Positions 32,050 to 43,892 of a stretch of 64,000 bases of DNA are shown here, in pieces. Source of the DNA: Talaromyces rugulosus (taxonomy: Eukaryota > Ascomycota > Eurotiomycetes > Eurotiales > Trichocomaceae); assembly GCF_013368755.1 (NCBI RefSeq), contig NC_049566.1, positions 4,526,001 to 4,590,000 on the forward strand. Reading direction: 5' to 3'. How positions within the stretch are numbered: the first letter of the stretch is position 1; each line of letters begins with the position of its first letter. Below the pieces are notes generated by a model that worked only from the letters and a program-made list of their open reading frames with translations, was not told where the DNA came from and did no database searches. The translations under genes and the position numbers were made by a program.

Positions 32050-35000
32050 TCAAGCCCAGCGGCTGGCTTCTCGCTCTTCTTCGATGCGATTCATGCCATC
32101 CTCGTCGTCTTCGTATTTATAGCTCAGTCGACGGCCCCCGGCCAGTTCACGGTCACGGTCATGACGCCCACGAGAGCTTCTCCCGTCACGGTCTGTCGTG
32201 GCCGCGGTGCGTCGCTGCTGCTCTTTCATCATGCGCTCTCGGTTCCGGGCTTCGCGCTCTAGAGTATGCGGATCCTTGGACGAAGAAGGCGGCTCGCCCG
32301 ACGATTTTGTGCTGGCATGGGTCCTGCTGGTCAAGGGCCGGCGTTTGTCATAGTCGTTCTCGTCTCGGTTATGACTGCGTTTAACACGCCGTGAATGGCG
32401 GTGCGACGAGTCGCTGTCATTTGGTGATGCAGACCGATCGCGGCGAGGTCGTTTGCGGTCTTTTTCACGCTCGCGTTCTCGGTCTCTATCTCGAGGTCTG
32501 TCCTTCTCCTTTTCGCGGTGACGGTCACGGTCTCGATCTCGGTCTCGATCACGTTCGTAGTCATAATCGCGCTCTCGGTCCCGGCGTTTTTCGCGGTCAC
32601 GTCTACTGCTTCGGTCTTCGCGAGAGCGACCAGACGACTCCTTGTTAAGTCGTTGTGCAGTGGTAATCCGGCTCGCAAGGTCTTTTCTCTCGCTACCGTT
32701 AGTGGTCCCCAGACTAGGGGATTCGCCATCACGATAACGGCTTCCGCTGCGGCTGCGATGGCGACGAGAACGATGCGAGCGGTGGTTGGGTTTCGTATCT
32801 CGCTCTCGATCGCGGTCCGGGCGATGTGAGGAGCGTCGAGAAGTTTCCTTCGTCTGTGACGGGGACCGTGATCGTGATCGGTCCACGTTCTTGTCGCGGT
32901 CGTCTCTTCGCCTATCTTTGTCTCTGTTGGCCTCGCTGGCATGAGAGGCTTGAGATCGGTCACGCCGATGGCGGTCATGGCGAGAACTTGGCACTGCAGG
33001 AGACTGGGGAGGTCGTGATTGAGCCCCAGAGTCTACCTGCGAAGGGGACTGGGATCGCATTCGAGACGTCTTGGCTGATGGGGACTGTGGACGGTTGTTG
33101 CCATTCATGGTAGCTGGGGTGGTAGTTGGGGTGGCACTGGACAGTGGTATTAGTAACAAATATGAGACGATTTCCCCGCCATTGTACATGATTCTTACCT
33201 CCGTGATGCGTTTTCGGGCGCCTCTCCAGTGGAAGGGTTGTGTCCATGGCCTGGATAAAGCCGCCGCGTGCTGATATTGGGAAGACCCTGACGCATAGCG
33301 CGCGGTGCAACGGGGGCACCTACAACGCCCTGCCCTATTGCAGGCTGCTGTCCTGGAGCATTCTGATAATAGCCACCTCGGTTATTATAAAATCCTCCGC
33401 GGCCATAACCTCTACCTCGGCCGTATCCTTGCTCCATGTGTCCCAACATCGGGCCGTTTTGATAACCATCGTGATTGGAAGAGGCACTATCAAGACTGTC
33501 AATGGTTGGAATACCTTGTAATACAGCAGCACCATCTTTATCAGGAAGGTCTTGCGGATCACCATCTTCAGATTTATGGCCATCAGGGTCACCAGTACGA
33601 TCAACATTACCCAAAGCCTTCTGGGCTTCTGCAGTCTCGTCTTTAAGCGGGCCATCTCCCAGGTCGTCTTCTCCCCCAGGGGCTAAATCATCGTTGAATT
33701 TCTTAACGTCCTCTGCAGATGGTGCCGAGGCGGTCTGCTCCATGGCTTCCGAAGATACATTATTCTGGTAGCCTTGCTGATACTGGTTGTTAGCATGCAT
33801 CTGGCCATAGTATCCCCCGCGGCCACGGTAATAGCCGCGACCACGACCACGGCCCATGCCCCTCATATAGCCAGGCCCATTGTTGCCATAGTAGCCTCCT
33901 TGGTTGTAATTTTGGTTAGAGTATTGTTGCATCTGAGAATAGCTCCCGTTGTCTTGAGACATGTAGCCAGCATAGCCAGAGGCGCGATAATCTTGGCCCA
34001 TACCATTCGCAAATGCAGTTGGATTGTACATATTGTTTTGAGAGTTGTCCCAATTGCCATACATCTGCTGTCCTGATCCAAACCCCACGTTCATGCCATT
34101 GCTCATATTATTCATGTTCATACCAAACCCTCCGAACATTCCTTGAGCTACAGTCATCGGATCGATTCCGAGCATTCCTAATTATGTGTCAGAAGTTGTA
34201 CAAAAGAAAGCATTTCGGCTCTTCTCAAATTGAGGAACATACCCATTGGATTTTGCATGTTGTTCATTGGTGTATTCGGCATGAACTGTGTCATAGCGCC
34301 GAGATCCTGTCCTGCCCAAGCTCCATTAGGCATCATCCCCGGGTTCACCCCAAATCCCATGTTGGGAAATGCTGTATTGGGCCCGTTTGCCGATGCCATG
34401 TCCTGCTGGGTCGGCTGCGATTCGCCCTCGACAAGAGCTCCGCTCGCAGCTGGCGTGGTGTTCTCCTCGATATTTTCAGCAGTTTCGTTACCAGCAGCGG
34501 TGGCGGGTACTTCTCCAGGCTAGGGAATATGTCAGTTACACGTTGGGGGGTGCTATTTGTGATGGCAAAACTAACCTGATCGGAGGGTTGAGGTAGAGGT
34601 TCCGTTTCTTCAAGAGGCTGCACGTCTTCGGTAGACGGCACCACTACAGGCTCATCGGCGATAACAGGCTCACGCGTTATCACTGGAGTCGCCTCATCTT
34701 CTTTTTTGGGAGCGGCTTCATCTGCAACCTGGCTCGTGGCAGTCTCAACGGGTGGCGCCAGCGCTGGAGCGGGAGTAGCTGATGGGCGATCCTTTTCTCG
34801 CTTTTTCTCTTCTGTTCGTAGAAAAGCCTTGAGAGTAGTGCGGAGTGCTTTGTTCGGTTTGCAGAGGTCGGGTGAGACGGGGTTGTGCTCGCAGACAGGA
34901 CAGCTGTCTGGCAGGGTTGTCTGGCCTGAAAGGATGTTAACGTAAATCCACGATTAATGCAGGGACGAAACAATGAAAGAGCAAAGGTAGAGCTGGTTAT

Positions 35001-35212
35001 GACGTACAGTTTTCGCATATCGCTTGATCGCAGCATGGAAGTCGAAATGCGTTGACAGCCAGCTTGTTGCAGACAGCACACCGAAGCTTGAATGGAATAT
35101 CGTCTTGGGTCAGAGAGCTAGTCGAGGTTAATATGCGCGTCACCTGACCAAGGGGCAGAAGCACTCACTTTACAATCTCCAACAGACCCGCCGAAAGCTC
35201 CATGCTAGCCAT
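32050..35212 (-). CDS. RING-finger protein with Met/Asn-rich, RGG and RS domains (RBBP6/Mpe1-like RING)
   Basis: Six exons on the minus strand (35212-35169, 35117-35008, 34925-34576, 34519-34243, 34177-33199, 33136-32050) give 948 residues. The RING is at about 26-70 (CAVC, LPCCDQAICENC, CPVC), followed by NPVSPD and NKALR, a pattern matching the RING of RBBP6/Mpe1. The DWNN domain and zinc knuckle of those proteins are absent. An acidic/Pro linker follows, then a Met/Asn/Gly/Tyr-rich region, RGRGRGYYRGRGG boxes, and a C-terminal ~350 residues of Arg/Ser and Arg/Asp/Glu repeats like splicing factors. It is probably a nuclear ubiquitin ligase tied to RNA processing. The RS exon joins in frame only through the acceptor at 33137; the next AG downstream would shift the frame. 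Confidence 0.85.
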
Positions 35213-35684
35213 TGTGACCGCGCCGAAGTATTGGCGAGTTTGTGAGTCGTGAGGGTATTTCGGGGACGGGCTCAAGCCGCAACAGTCGTGAAGTCAAGCA
35301 GAGAAGGCGCAGACATGGTGGAGCTACCGGTGTCAACTGTGTTTAATGCGACCGAATACCACAGCAGGAACACCTCTTCGTCGTCAGCAGAGGCTTCAAA
35401 AAATGATCGTGAGCTTCCAGACTAAAGAAACAAGTCGGGCACGCCCGCATTCAATGATGTGGTTGATGAATTTCTTCACGAGCGGGTCGGATCAATGTTT
35501 TGCCAAGCCCGTGGCAACCTTATTTCGGTCGACTTAATTGATATTTGGGTTCTACGTATTACATCGATTGACTATATTTGAATAAGGGTTGCGTGCATAT
35601 TATGTAAATTATGCCTGTTAATTTATTATTATAGCATCCAGCTGCAAATATTCACTATTGTATACATCTATTTTTTGTAAGATA

Positions 35685-35819
35685 CTACATGTACATGTAG
35701 GGGAAACTAGATTATATATTTCCGTGTTAACATTTAAATCTCAAAATCGATTGATATTGGATGCATGTAATCTACATGTAGATGTCGTTTCAAATTTTGT
35801 ATTTCAATGTTACATGTAA
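35685..35819. repeat. Cluster of perfect ACATGT-centred palindromes
   Basis: Three perfect palindromes occur in 135 bp: CTACATGTACATGTAG (35685-35700), ATCTACATGTAGAT (35770-35783) and TTACATGTAA (35810-35819). All share the core TACATGTA. They could be binding sites for a dimeric regulator or relics of local duplication. Confidence 0.6.
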
Positions 35820-36506
35820 TTTTCTGATCACTGGTATTGGCGATATCTGGGAATTATTTAATAACCAAGTGGATATTCAAATGGTCAAGTATAAAACATT
35901 TGAATCTATAAAATCACTCGATAAACCTGGCGCATCGATACTTGAAAATAATCTACTGGACAGCGTAATTTTCGATAGGAAGCTATAACATAACGATCTG
36001 CTCAAAGTGATCCCACTGTACAAGTGTCTGATGCACTGCGACGAAGAAAAAGATTGATATGGATCCATAAGTACATGATTGCATGGAGAACCCAAAAAAA
36101 AAAAGAAAAGAAAGAAAGATAGCGCCAGTCCTCAGATTAGATCAAGTAATTTTAAAAACACATAGATGCGGGCGATTTGTAACAGAAAATACCGACGGCG
36201 ATGCCATACAGAGATGGCCTCATCCGAGCATGCATTTTCCACCCAGCATCTCATTGATTGCTCTATCATCATCGGACATTGCTATCGTATGGACATGGTG
36301 GCAAGACATTAGCTGGATTGCTGTTGCGAAACGACATTAATTTCGCGGACTGTTGTTTCCAGGTGCTGCATGTCGGGGGGATTCGCTGTGATGATAGCAG
36401 TAGCAATACTAAAAAACAATAGTAATGGCAGAGAAGGCAGGCGTGATTCTTCAGCCTAATGACTAACATCGACTATGTGGGGCCCCACGTGATATAGGGG
36501 GACACC

Positions 36507-36607
36507 ATTGGTTGACAGACGAAGAAGAATAGGACCCACATTTCAGCGACCAACAGCCAATTACAAGAGGGAAAGATGAGGACACGGGGTCTGCAGCTGC
36601 TGATTGG
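36507..36607. promoter_or_regulatory. Three CCAAT boxes upstream of NC2-alpha
   Basis: ATTGG at 36507-36511, CCAAT at 36557-36561 and ATTGG at 36603-36607, evenly spaced by about 50 bp. They lie some 700-800 nt upstream of the start codon, perhaps near the transcription start of a long leader. Hap-complex binding is inferred. Confidence 0.4.
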
Positions 36608-37305
36608 CGGGCTCGGCAGGTGAGGTCACTCGCCTTCAGTCTGGGTGAAGAGAGGACAGTTTGCGGATGCGTTTTCCCTTGCAGTCAATAATATTGATGC
36701 GCGAGGGTTAGGGTTATTTGAGGGCCAGGAATTTGGCGAGCAAATGTTTTCACGCGCCAAGGCCCGATCGGGACTAGCGCGCTCGCGCGGGCAACGGGGA
36801 GCGCAGGGTTAAAAGGGCCGCTGCGACCCGCGCTCCCGGCGGGCTCGCCAGCACCTGCCACCCAACGCTGCCTCTTGCTGCCACGCACTGCCCGCCGAAC
36901 TCGTTGCGCGTTTCTCTGCCTGCGCCCTGCTGCCACGCACCGCGCACGCACGCCTTCCTCCTTTCATTCTCAACAACACAGCCAGAGACAACTCGCGATC
37001 CTGCAGCATCGTCGTTGCGGGGCTCTGCAGCTGCTAGCATCGCATCGGCTGCCTCACATCGCGCCCGCTAGCACTTAGCACGCGCATGGTTATTGTTGTT
37101 GTTGTTATTTATTACGACTACTATCCGTTTCCTCGCGATCCTTCCAATCCCAACACGCCAAAAGTCTCCAGCCACGACGACAACCCGGCGCGTGCCACTC
37201 TGCCTGTGGGTCTCGAGGCACAGACCCTAGAAGAAGAAGAAGAATAACAAGAAGAATAATAAAGGGAAAAAAAAAAAACCCCCCCCCAGGCCCACTTCAA
37301 AGAAC

Positions 37306-38123
37306 ATGACCGATCCCGACAGCTCCTATCGCCCGCGTTCTCCAGACTTCACGTCTCTCCAACCCTTCCCCGACTCCTTCAGCAACACCTACCAGCCCCA
37401 ACCTCCATATCTCGCAAGTCCACACGGCCAACGCGCCTCTTACGACGCCTCGCCGTTCTTTAACTCGGGCTACCAGCCGCCCGTTCCCGCCGCCAGCAGC
37501 CGCATCCCACAGCAGTACGTCCAGCCAACGCTGCCCCAGGACTACAGCTTCGACATGGCCCGACGCAGCGCTCGTCTGTCTGCGGGAGCCCAGCCTCCCG
37601 CCGTCGCCCCTCACGAGACCATCATGTTCGACCACCCTGTCTCTCCGCTACCCCCCGCGCCCATCGAAGAGCCCAAACAGACCAAGCCGTGGGACGGAGT
37701 AGAGGTGAAAACCAAGTTCCCCGTGGCCCGCATCAAGCGCATCATGCAGGCCGATGAGGAGGTCGGAAAGGTAGCCCAGGTTACTCCCATTGCCGTCTGT
37801 ACGTTTTCGTCCCTTCTCCCCCGGTACATATTTGCCACGTGAAGTACTAACCTCTACCTCTAGCCAAAGCGCTCGAGCTTTTCATGATCTCACTTGTCAC
37901 CAAGGCTGCCCAAGAGGCCAAAGATCGAAACTCCAAGCGCGTGACGGCGGCCCACTTGAAACAAGCTGTTGGCAAGGACGAGGTGCTCGACTTTTTAGCC
38001 GACATCTGCTCCAAAGTGCCCGATCATTCGAAGAAGAACGACGAAGACGGGAGCGATCACAACGAAGGCAAACGGAAGTCCGGTGGAAGACGAAAAAAGG
38101 ACCTGGACAGTGACGACTTTTGA
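37306..38123 (+). CDS. bur6: Negative cofactor 2 alpha subunit (NC2-alpha/Bur6/DRAP1), histone-fold
   Basis: Two exons (37306-37798 and 37864-38123) give 250 residues. The histone fold spans about 137-215: [28 protein letters not shown], then [15 protein letters not shown] (helix 2) and [12 protein letters not shown] (helix 3), the diagnostic sequence of NC2-alpha as distinct from HapE and Dpb3/4. With NC2-beta it clamps TBP on DNA and represses or tunes RNA polymerase II initiation in the nucleus. The first ~135 residues are a Pro/Ser/Tyr-rich extension, longer than in yeast Bur6 and probably disordered. The C-terminus is basic, then acidic (DLDSDDF). The intron splits the helix-2 region and the join restores AVSKALE. 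Confidence 0.9.
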
Positions 38124-38759
38124 TGACGTCTTGTCATAACTGGCTTTTTAACACTCACGCTTTGACGAATCTGGGACTTGTGCGTATCTGAATTTGGGGA
38201 TTTCTTAATAGATTTGGGTTTGGGGGTGTATCGGCGCGTGGAGTGGAGGTCTTCCTCGGAGATTCACTGTTGGACGGCGTTGACCCGTATTCTCGGGAGG
38301 GTTGGGTTTTCGATTTGCATATTTAGCCTGTGGATATCCCTCTGCATTTTTATCTTCTATCTTTTTCTCTTATTATCTCGGTTGTAGGCGGTTTCGCATA
38401 TTGTATATAATGCCGACATCTTTCTTTTTTCACCTTTTTCACCTTTTTCACCATGTGATCATTTACTATCTATGCTGAGTTTGAGAGCAGGAAAATGGAA
38501 TACTTACGAACAGAGACGAGAAAGATTGATTTCATTGTTCAACTTGGTAAACATTCAATTGATGTGTATACACGGAGTAGTACTGTAGACATGTTCCACG
38601 CCATGCCGCTTCCAGCCTAGCGGCGCCCAAACTAACCGTGTGGAGTCGCGAATCCGCAGTCTCACGATCACGATCACCGGCGAGCTCGATTGATCCTGAA
38701 GGCGCCCGTTCCCCGCCGAGCCTCTATCAACCTGAGGGGACGCGCCGTTTGTCTGAACA
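38124..38759. other. Intergenic between NC2-alpha and FHIP
   Basis: No gene is supported. A T-rich stretch with three repeated CACCTTTTT units occurs near 38430-38450; the rest is 3' flank and the promoter of the next gene. Confidence 0.45.
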
Positions 38760-41554
38760 ATGGATTTTGTGAGTCCCTTTGCCACCCCGCCGCGGCAGGA
38801 CTGTCGCTCTAACAACAACTGTACCAGTGGTCGCGACTCATCGGTGGCGCTCGCACCTCCAAAACCCCTCGGACCAACACCCCTGTTGAGCGGTTGACGG
38901 CCTTTAAGAGATCTTGCAACTCCCTCCAGGTGAGTCAGATGCCCTGTACGTCACGGAAAGCCCGTCTGATGTGTGCAAGCAAATCTGGCGTTCGAGCAAC
39001 TCCGCATCGAGCGAAGTCGCGGCGACTGTCCACGCGCGGTCCTGCATCGACCGTCTCAACCATGTACTTAGCGATGAATCGCGGGGCCCCGCGCCGCATC
39101 CATGCCTGGCATACGCATCGACATCGCAAATATTCGTGACTGTGACGAAGCTGGCCCTGACGTATCGAGACGAAGAACTGGCCCGCTCCGCAACCGTGTT
39201 CTTCAACACCCTGATCGATGCCGAGGTGGACGGTATTGTGGACAACCGGGTATTTTCGCGGGCGCTGGTTGATCTTGTGCGGAGGAACGGCGTGCACGCA
39301 GACGATGTGGAGTCGAGATTGGTTGAATTGCTCTTCGGGGTCGCCAATAATATACGCCTGCGGCCAAACATCTTGACGGCGTGGTTTATACCCAAGCAAC
39401 CAGAGCTACCGGAGCGCGAGCTCGAAGAAGACGAGCAGTTTGCTGGTGTGACGCGGAAGGACGACTTTCCTCTTTTCTATCTGCTGGTGGATTACGTTCA
39501 TCGAGAGGGTCGAACAGGCGATTTTGCCCGGACCGGCTTGTTATATCTCATCGAGACGGCCACGAGGTCTAGGATCCTGGAGAAGTGGCTAATAGAAAGC
39601 GACCTGGCGACGCTCATGGCCACAGGTCTTGGTGCATCGTATAGTCAGCTCAGTCGGTACGCTCAAGTTGACGTCTTTTTATCTGTATTTGCTGACGTGC
39701 GGCGTAGAAACATTCGCCCCATTTTCGCCGAAGGAAATGTCCCGACAATAATCGCTCTCTCTGATGAGAATGACATTCGAAATGATGTTCCACCCTCGGT
39801 TGGCGCCGATTTTGAGTCGTTCTTATCCTATCTCCTGTTTTGGCAGGATACGATAGACCATTGCCGCTCGAAAGAAGTCAATGATACGCTGCTGGACCAC
39901 TTTCAAGTCTTGTTCCTGCAGCAACTACTGTAAGATTATTTGCTCTTTTTATTAGTTACTACTTGCTGACACCTGTAGATATCCTTCCCTTCTTGAGTCT
40001 TCCGATGTCAAAGGAGGGTCGACGTCAGCAGTCTTGACATATCTTTGTAGGATATTAGAGTCGATTGACCAGCCGGAACTTGTTCATCGCACTCTCCATT
40101 TTTTACTGGCGTCTCCAATCGCAGACGAACCAGTCATAGATGTTCCGCAAAAGACGCACAACAAGCACATGTCCGTTAGCCGGCGTAAGTCGTTGGATCT
40201 TCTTGCTGCCTTTGCAGAAGAGCAGTCTGGACCGAGCCCTTCTCCGTCACTGTTTAATTTAGTAGACTTGATCTTGATGAGTATCAAGTCTCGCAACAAG
40301 GAGACAATTTTTGCCACACTGCGTCTTGTCACGGTCATATTACGCAGGCATCATTCCTTTGCTGGGTCACTAATCAAAACGGCACAACCCACATCAGGTC
40401 CGCAACGCAGCGTGGGTGCTCTGAATGCAGAGATCAAAAGCTACATGTCACTAGCCACTGTTATCTTTGACGACCCATCGCTAAATGACTCCTATGAAAA
40501 CTACTCCAAGGATGCCACTCTCATAATTGAATCTCGTCTGTTCATCCCATCGCCAAAGGGCAGCATTTTGGATGGACCCACCGACAAGCCCCTGGACGTG
40601 CGAACTGATGATCCCATATTCAAGGAGATTTTGAACCTCATGGCAGACTTCTTTTCCAACAGCGTTAGCGTGAATCTGGGTCTGACTGAGGTCATTGGTA
40701 GCCTTGCCTCGTCTAATCTTGTTTCTTTGAATGGGTGGCTTTTGGTCGAACCATCAAAATATGAGTACCAGGAAGATGGCCCAACTCTATTAACCAGTCC
40801 ATCTGTGACTGCAGCCGAAAATGATGAAGACGAGAACCCCGAGGAATCTACACCGACCGACCCCCTAGAACCTATCAGACGAGGCCTTGCCGAACCGACC
40901 TGGTCAGATGAAAACTACACACCAGTTGCAAAGACTCTCCGAAAATTGCTTGATCAGATTGAACAATGGCAAAGAGAAATTCCCGATTTTAATGTCCTTG
41001 TCGCTGCTCGTCGTGACCTGTTGCACGGGGATGATGCTCCTATCGAAAGCGAAACCGCTGCGTCTCGTCAGACCTCGCAGCCTCCCGCAGCTCGCTCAGT
41101 GCAGCCCGACCAGACGCCGCTCTCTCCACGCGGCCGTCCTATCAATGTCATTTCAGACACTGCTTCGTCTATCATGACACCAGGGTCGCTACCCCGAAGC
41201 ACGATTGGTTCTCCGTTGCAGGAGCCGCCAATCCAGACACCAGACTCTCGGGACCCTTCTCGCCGTCCGATTATAATAGATGATCTTCGTCGCCGACTGG
41301 CCAGCCCGTACCGACTCGACAATCTGACTGGAAGCCTGGTTGCCAGCGACTCGGAGCGCAACTCTACAGTGGGAATTACAACCGAGACATCCACCGTTGA
41401 TGATGAAGAAAACCAGCCAACCCCACCGGAGAACGAAGATACGGTGACGCTGGGACATATACTTACAAACGTTGTTATTTTGTACGAATTCATTCTCGAA
41501 CTGACGGCCCTCATCCAGGTCAGAGGTACTGTATTCGAAGAGGCTGGGTTTTAG
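38760..41554 (+). CDS. fhipA: FHIP-family protein (FTS- and Hook-interacting protein, RAI16-like)
   Basis: Four exons (38760-38768, 38828-38929, 38980-39929, 39979-41554) give 878 residues. Exon 1 codes only Met-Asp-Phe; joining it gives the family N-terminus MDFWSRLIGGAR. The second intron removal gives CNSLQQIWRSSN and then SDESRGPAPHPC, a strongly conserved FHIP block. The body is all-helical (about 40-600) and a disordered Ser/Pro region precedes a final helix ending ILELTALIQVRG. In Aspergillus nidulans FhipA, with FtsA and HookA, links early endosomes to dynein for transport along microtubules; that role is expected here. The first exon is easy to miss, and a model starting at the later methionines would lose the conserved N-terminus. 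Confidence 0.88.
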
Positions 41555-41693
41555 CCATGGACATACATGTAGATAAAAACAAGGCGCGATTAGCTTTGCT
41601 CGATTTGATTTGAAAATATACCCGTGCACGCACTATTGTTGAATTACACCTTTTCACTATACTAACTACTAACCCCGGAAAGATTTAACAGTT

Positions 41694-43892
41694 TCAGGAA
41701 GAATTCTTCAGCTCCGGCATGGTATAAACTTGCTCCGGCAACTCAAACCCCTCTGGTGCGGTCATGATGCCAAACTCATACGTGTATCCAGAGTGGCGAT
41801 CGCTCTGTCCATAGAAGCCAACGATAACATCCCCATCGCCCGGCTTAAGAGTGACCACGCTTTCGGCGTTTGACTCTGCGTTGAGCTCTCCCCAGACCTG
41901 GCCATTGCTCAGCGTCATCCGGATGCCAGCCAAGCTGCCCCATCCTTGACTCTCGGTGGCAACCTCTACAGCAACGATTGTCACACCCTCGGGGATATCG
42001 TGGCGTTCAGAGGCATGTCCACCAAACTCGTGCCGCGCCCCGTTCATCATCATCGGACCGCAGTTTGCATAGTGGCCATCGGCAAAATACACCCTCGCGC
42101 CATCCATGGTGCACCCAACTCGCAGATCAATCGAAGTCGCGCGATGCAGATTGCCATCGTGACCGCGCTCACGCAGCAAAAATGCCCACGGTATAAACCT
42201 TTCCTGGTCGTCGTTGCCGTCAGTATCCTCATGGAACTCATCGGATCTAGCGGATTCTTTGTTAAGGACTATGCTGCTATGAGGGATGCGGAGGATGGAC
42301 TGGTTCCCTTGCCTCAGGAGCTTCCATGCATCGACAACGCGCTCCTTGCCGTTCATTGCCAGAACCTCGATTTTGAGCGGCTGCTGGTTGTCGTATTGTT
42401 CGTTGATGTCGTTGAATAAGAACTCCTTTGGAGGGTCTGCTTTATCGGCGGTAAAGTCGAATGTCTTCTTGTCGTCACCGCTTGTAGTTGTGATTTGAGC
42501 CAGTCCTGCCGCACAGGCTATCTTGAGACCGGCGTTTTGTATCTCTTCGCCGTCATCATCGACGTCTGGAGTGCCATCGATCGTGATATAAGCGCTTTTG
42601 AAATCAGCCGTCACGAGCTGCTCGCCCGGCAGTCGAAAGTGCGGCAGAAGCTTGAACTTGAGCACATCTCGCAGATCCCATTTGGCCTGATTTTCTTGAC
42701 TATCTGCTGCACTTGCGAGGAAATTGCGACTCCAGTGTTTGCTGTACCCGCGAGCCATGATTCCAGTCGTATGGTTTGCGCCAAAAGCATGACCGACCTC
42801 GTGCAAAAAGGCGCCCTGGCCGACAAAACACGCGCCGCGCATTGTGTCACACTCGCCATTGTCGTTGCCAACCATATCGCCAGTGCGGGTGGTATCGGTC
42901 AGACATGCTGGGATTTCTTCCATAAAACGCGGCCAGGAGTAGGTGAGGTGGCTGCCGAAGATGCCGAGGGACATTCCGTTTGGTTTATGGCAGCCCAGCG
43001 CGGCGTGGCCCAGGATGAGCGAGGTCTCTGGATCAAAGTGCGAATCCAAGATCATGCCCGCGACGACAGGATGGCAGGTTGAGTCAAAGGGCGCTCCGTG
43101 GGATTTCAGGGCTGACTCAAAGTACTCATGCAATGCCTCCCTGCGGTGCCCGCGTGGGTTCTGCTGAGCGACATTGGCGTCTCGGAGCTGGGCCACGGTC
43201 TTTTCGGACCGGATGAGATGTACCTTGGCCATGCAGCCCATACTGCTGGCTGCGACCTCGTGCGCCGACTGGTGGGTTTTTTGTAGTGTAGTGTTTGGGA
43301 CCCATTCCTCGTCGAGCCGGAACGAGCGTCGTCCAAAGCCCTTTTGACGCATATCCTCGGCCGTCAGCGCCTGCCACATGTACGCCGCAACGCGGAATTT
43401 GGAAATGGCTGCATCGATACTGCTGTGGGCAGTCGATATCCCGCCAAACTTGGCCGGCGGACAGTCCATCAACAGGGACGAGTCCTTTGCTACAAGGATA
43501 GCTAGATGTAGCGGCGGCAGCTGGAGCAGCGGCTGATACGTCACGTTCATTTCAATCGTATCGGAAACCCCGCTAGCATGATGGAGTTTGAAGACGAGGC
43601 TGTTGACCCCCGGCGACAGCATGACCAGCGCTTTCCACTGGCCCTGTGCTGCTGCTGCCACTGGCCAGTTTTGCGTATGCTGAACTTGGCTCACCTGGTC
43701 GGTCGACGAGACGGAGACGAAGCTGGTGTCTTCGGCATAGCCCAGACTCGGACACTCGCCATCGATCAAGATACATGTCTGATGCACGGCTTCGCCGTCA
43801 TTGAGATTTGTGACGCGGAACTTGTTCAAATCGACAGGCGTCGGCTTGACGCGCCGGCGATTGGCGTCTGGACTGCTGGCACGCTTCGTCAT
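41694..43892 (-). CDS. Putative metzincin-type zinc metalloproteinase with jacalin-like lectin domain
   Basis: A single exon of 732 residues from ATG 43892; the frame is open 10 codons further without an ATG. The zinc motif HEVGHAFGANH starts at about residue 364 and a Met-turn candidate (GIMARGYS) follows, as in metzincins. The layout matches the fungal YIL108W-type putative peptidase family. The last ~130 residues (GGHASERHDIP, GWGSLAGIRM, then GFYGQSDRHSG) resemble a jacalin-like lectin repeat. There is no signal peptide, so a cytosolic protein is suggested. Substrate and lectin ligand are unknown. Confidence 0.85.
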   Translation of the reverse strand: MTKRASSPDANRRRVKPTPVDLNKFRVTNLNDGEAVHQTCILIDGECPSLGYAEDTSFVSVSSTDQVSQVQHTQNWPVAAAAQGQWKALVMLSPGVNSLVFKLHHASGVSDTIEMNVTYQPLLQLPPLHLAILVAKDSSLLMDCPPAKFGGISTAHSSIDAAISKFRVAAYMWQALTAEDMRQKGFGRRSFRLDEEWVPNTTLQKTHQSAHEVAASSMGCMAKVHLIRSEKTVAQLRDANVAQQNPRGHRREALHEYFESALKSHGAPFDSTCHPVVAGMILDSHFDPETSLILGHAALGCHKPNGMSLGIFGSHLTYSWPRFMEEIPACLTDTTRTGDMVGNDNGECDTMRGACFVGQGAFLHEVGHAFGANHTTGIMARGYSKHWSRNFLASAADSQENQAKWDLRDVLKFKLLPHFRLPGEQLVTADFKSAYITIDGTPDVDDDGEEIQNAGLKIACAAGLAQITTTSGDDKKTFDFTADKADPPKEFLFNDINEQYDNQQPLKIEVLAMNGKERVVDAWKLLRQGNQSILRIPHSSIVLNKESARSDEFHEDTDGNDDQERFIPWAFLLRERGHDGNLHRATSIDLRVGCTMDGARVYFADGHYANCGPMMMNGARHEFGGHASERHDIPEGVTIVAVEVATESQGWGSLAGIRMTLSNGQVWGELNAESNAESVVTLKPGDGDVIVGFYGQSDRHSGYTYEFGIMTAPEGFELPEQVYTMPELKNSS

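Larger units (their letters stand above)
35213..37305. other. Long intergenic region: palindromes, CCAAT boxes, GC-rich leader
   Basis: About 2.1 kb between divergent genes, with no credible gene; frames near 35782 and 36685-37080 show no features. It holds three ACATGT-centred palindromes (35685-35819), three CCAAT boxes (36507-36607), and from about 36760 a GC-rich stretch that gives way to A/GAA-rich sequence just before the NC2-alpha start. The GC-rich part is probably its promoter and leader. Confidence 0.5.

Noticed and set aside
35782..35988. 68-residue plus-strand frame
   Set aside because: AT-rich intergenic setting, no domain, no supporting splice or promoter signal.
36703..36718. 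Telomere-like GGGTTAGGGTTA
   Set aside because: Only two repeat units, deep inside a gene-bearing region; chance match.
36685..37080. Overlapping open frames in GC-rich DNA upstream of NC2-alpha
   Set aside because: Low-complexity Arg/Ala-rich translations arising from GC bias; no domain or splice context, and position fits a promoter/leader.
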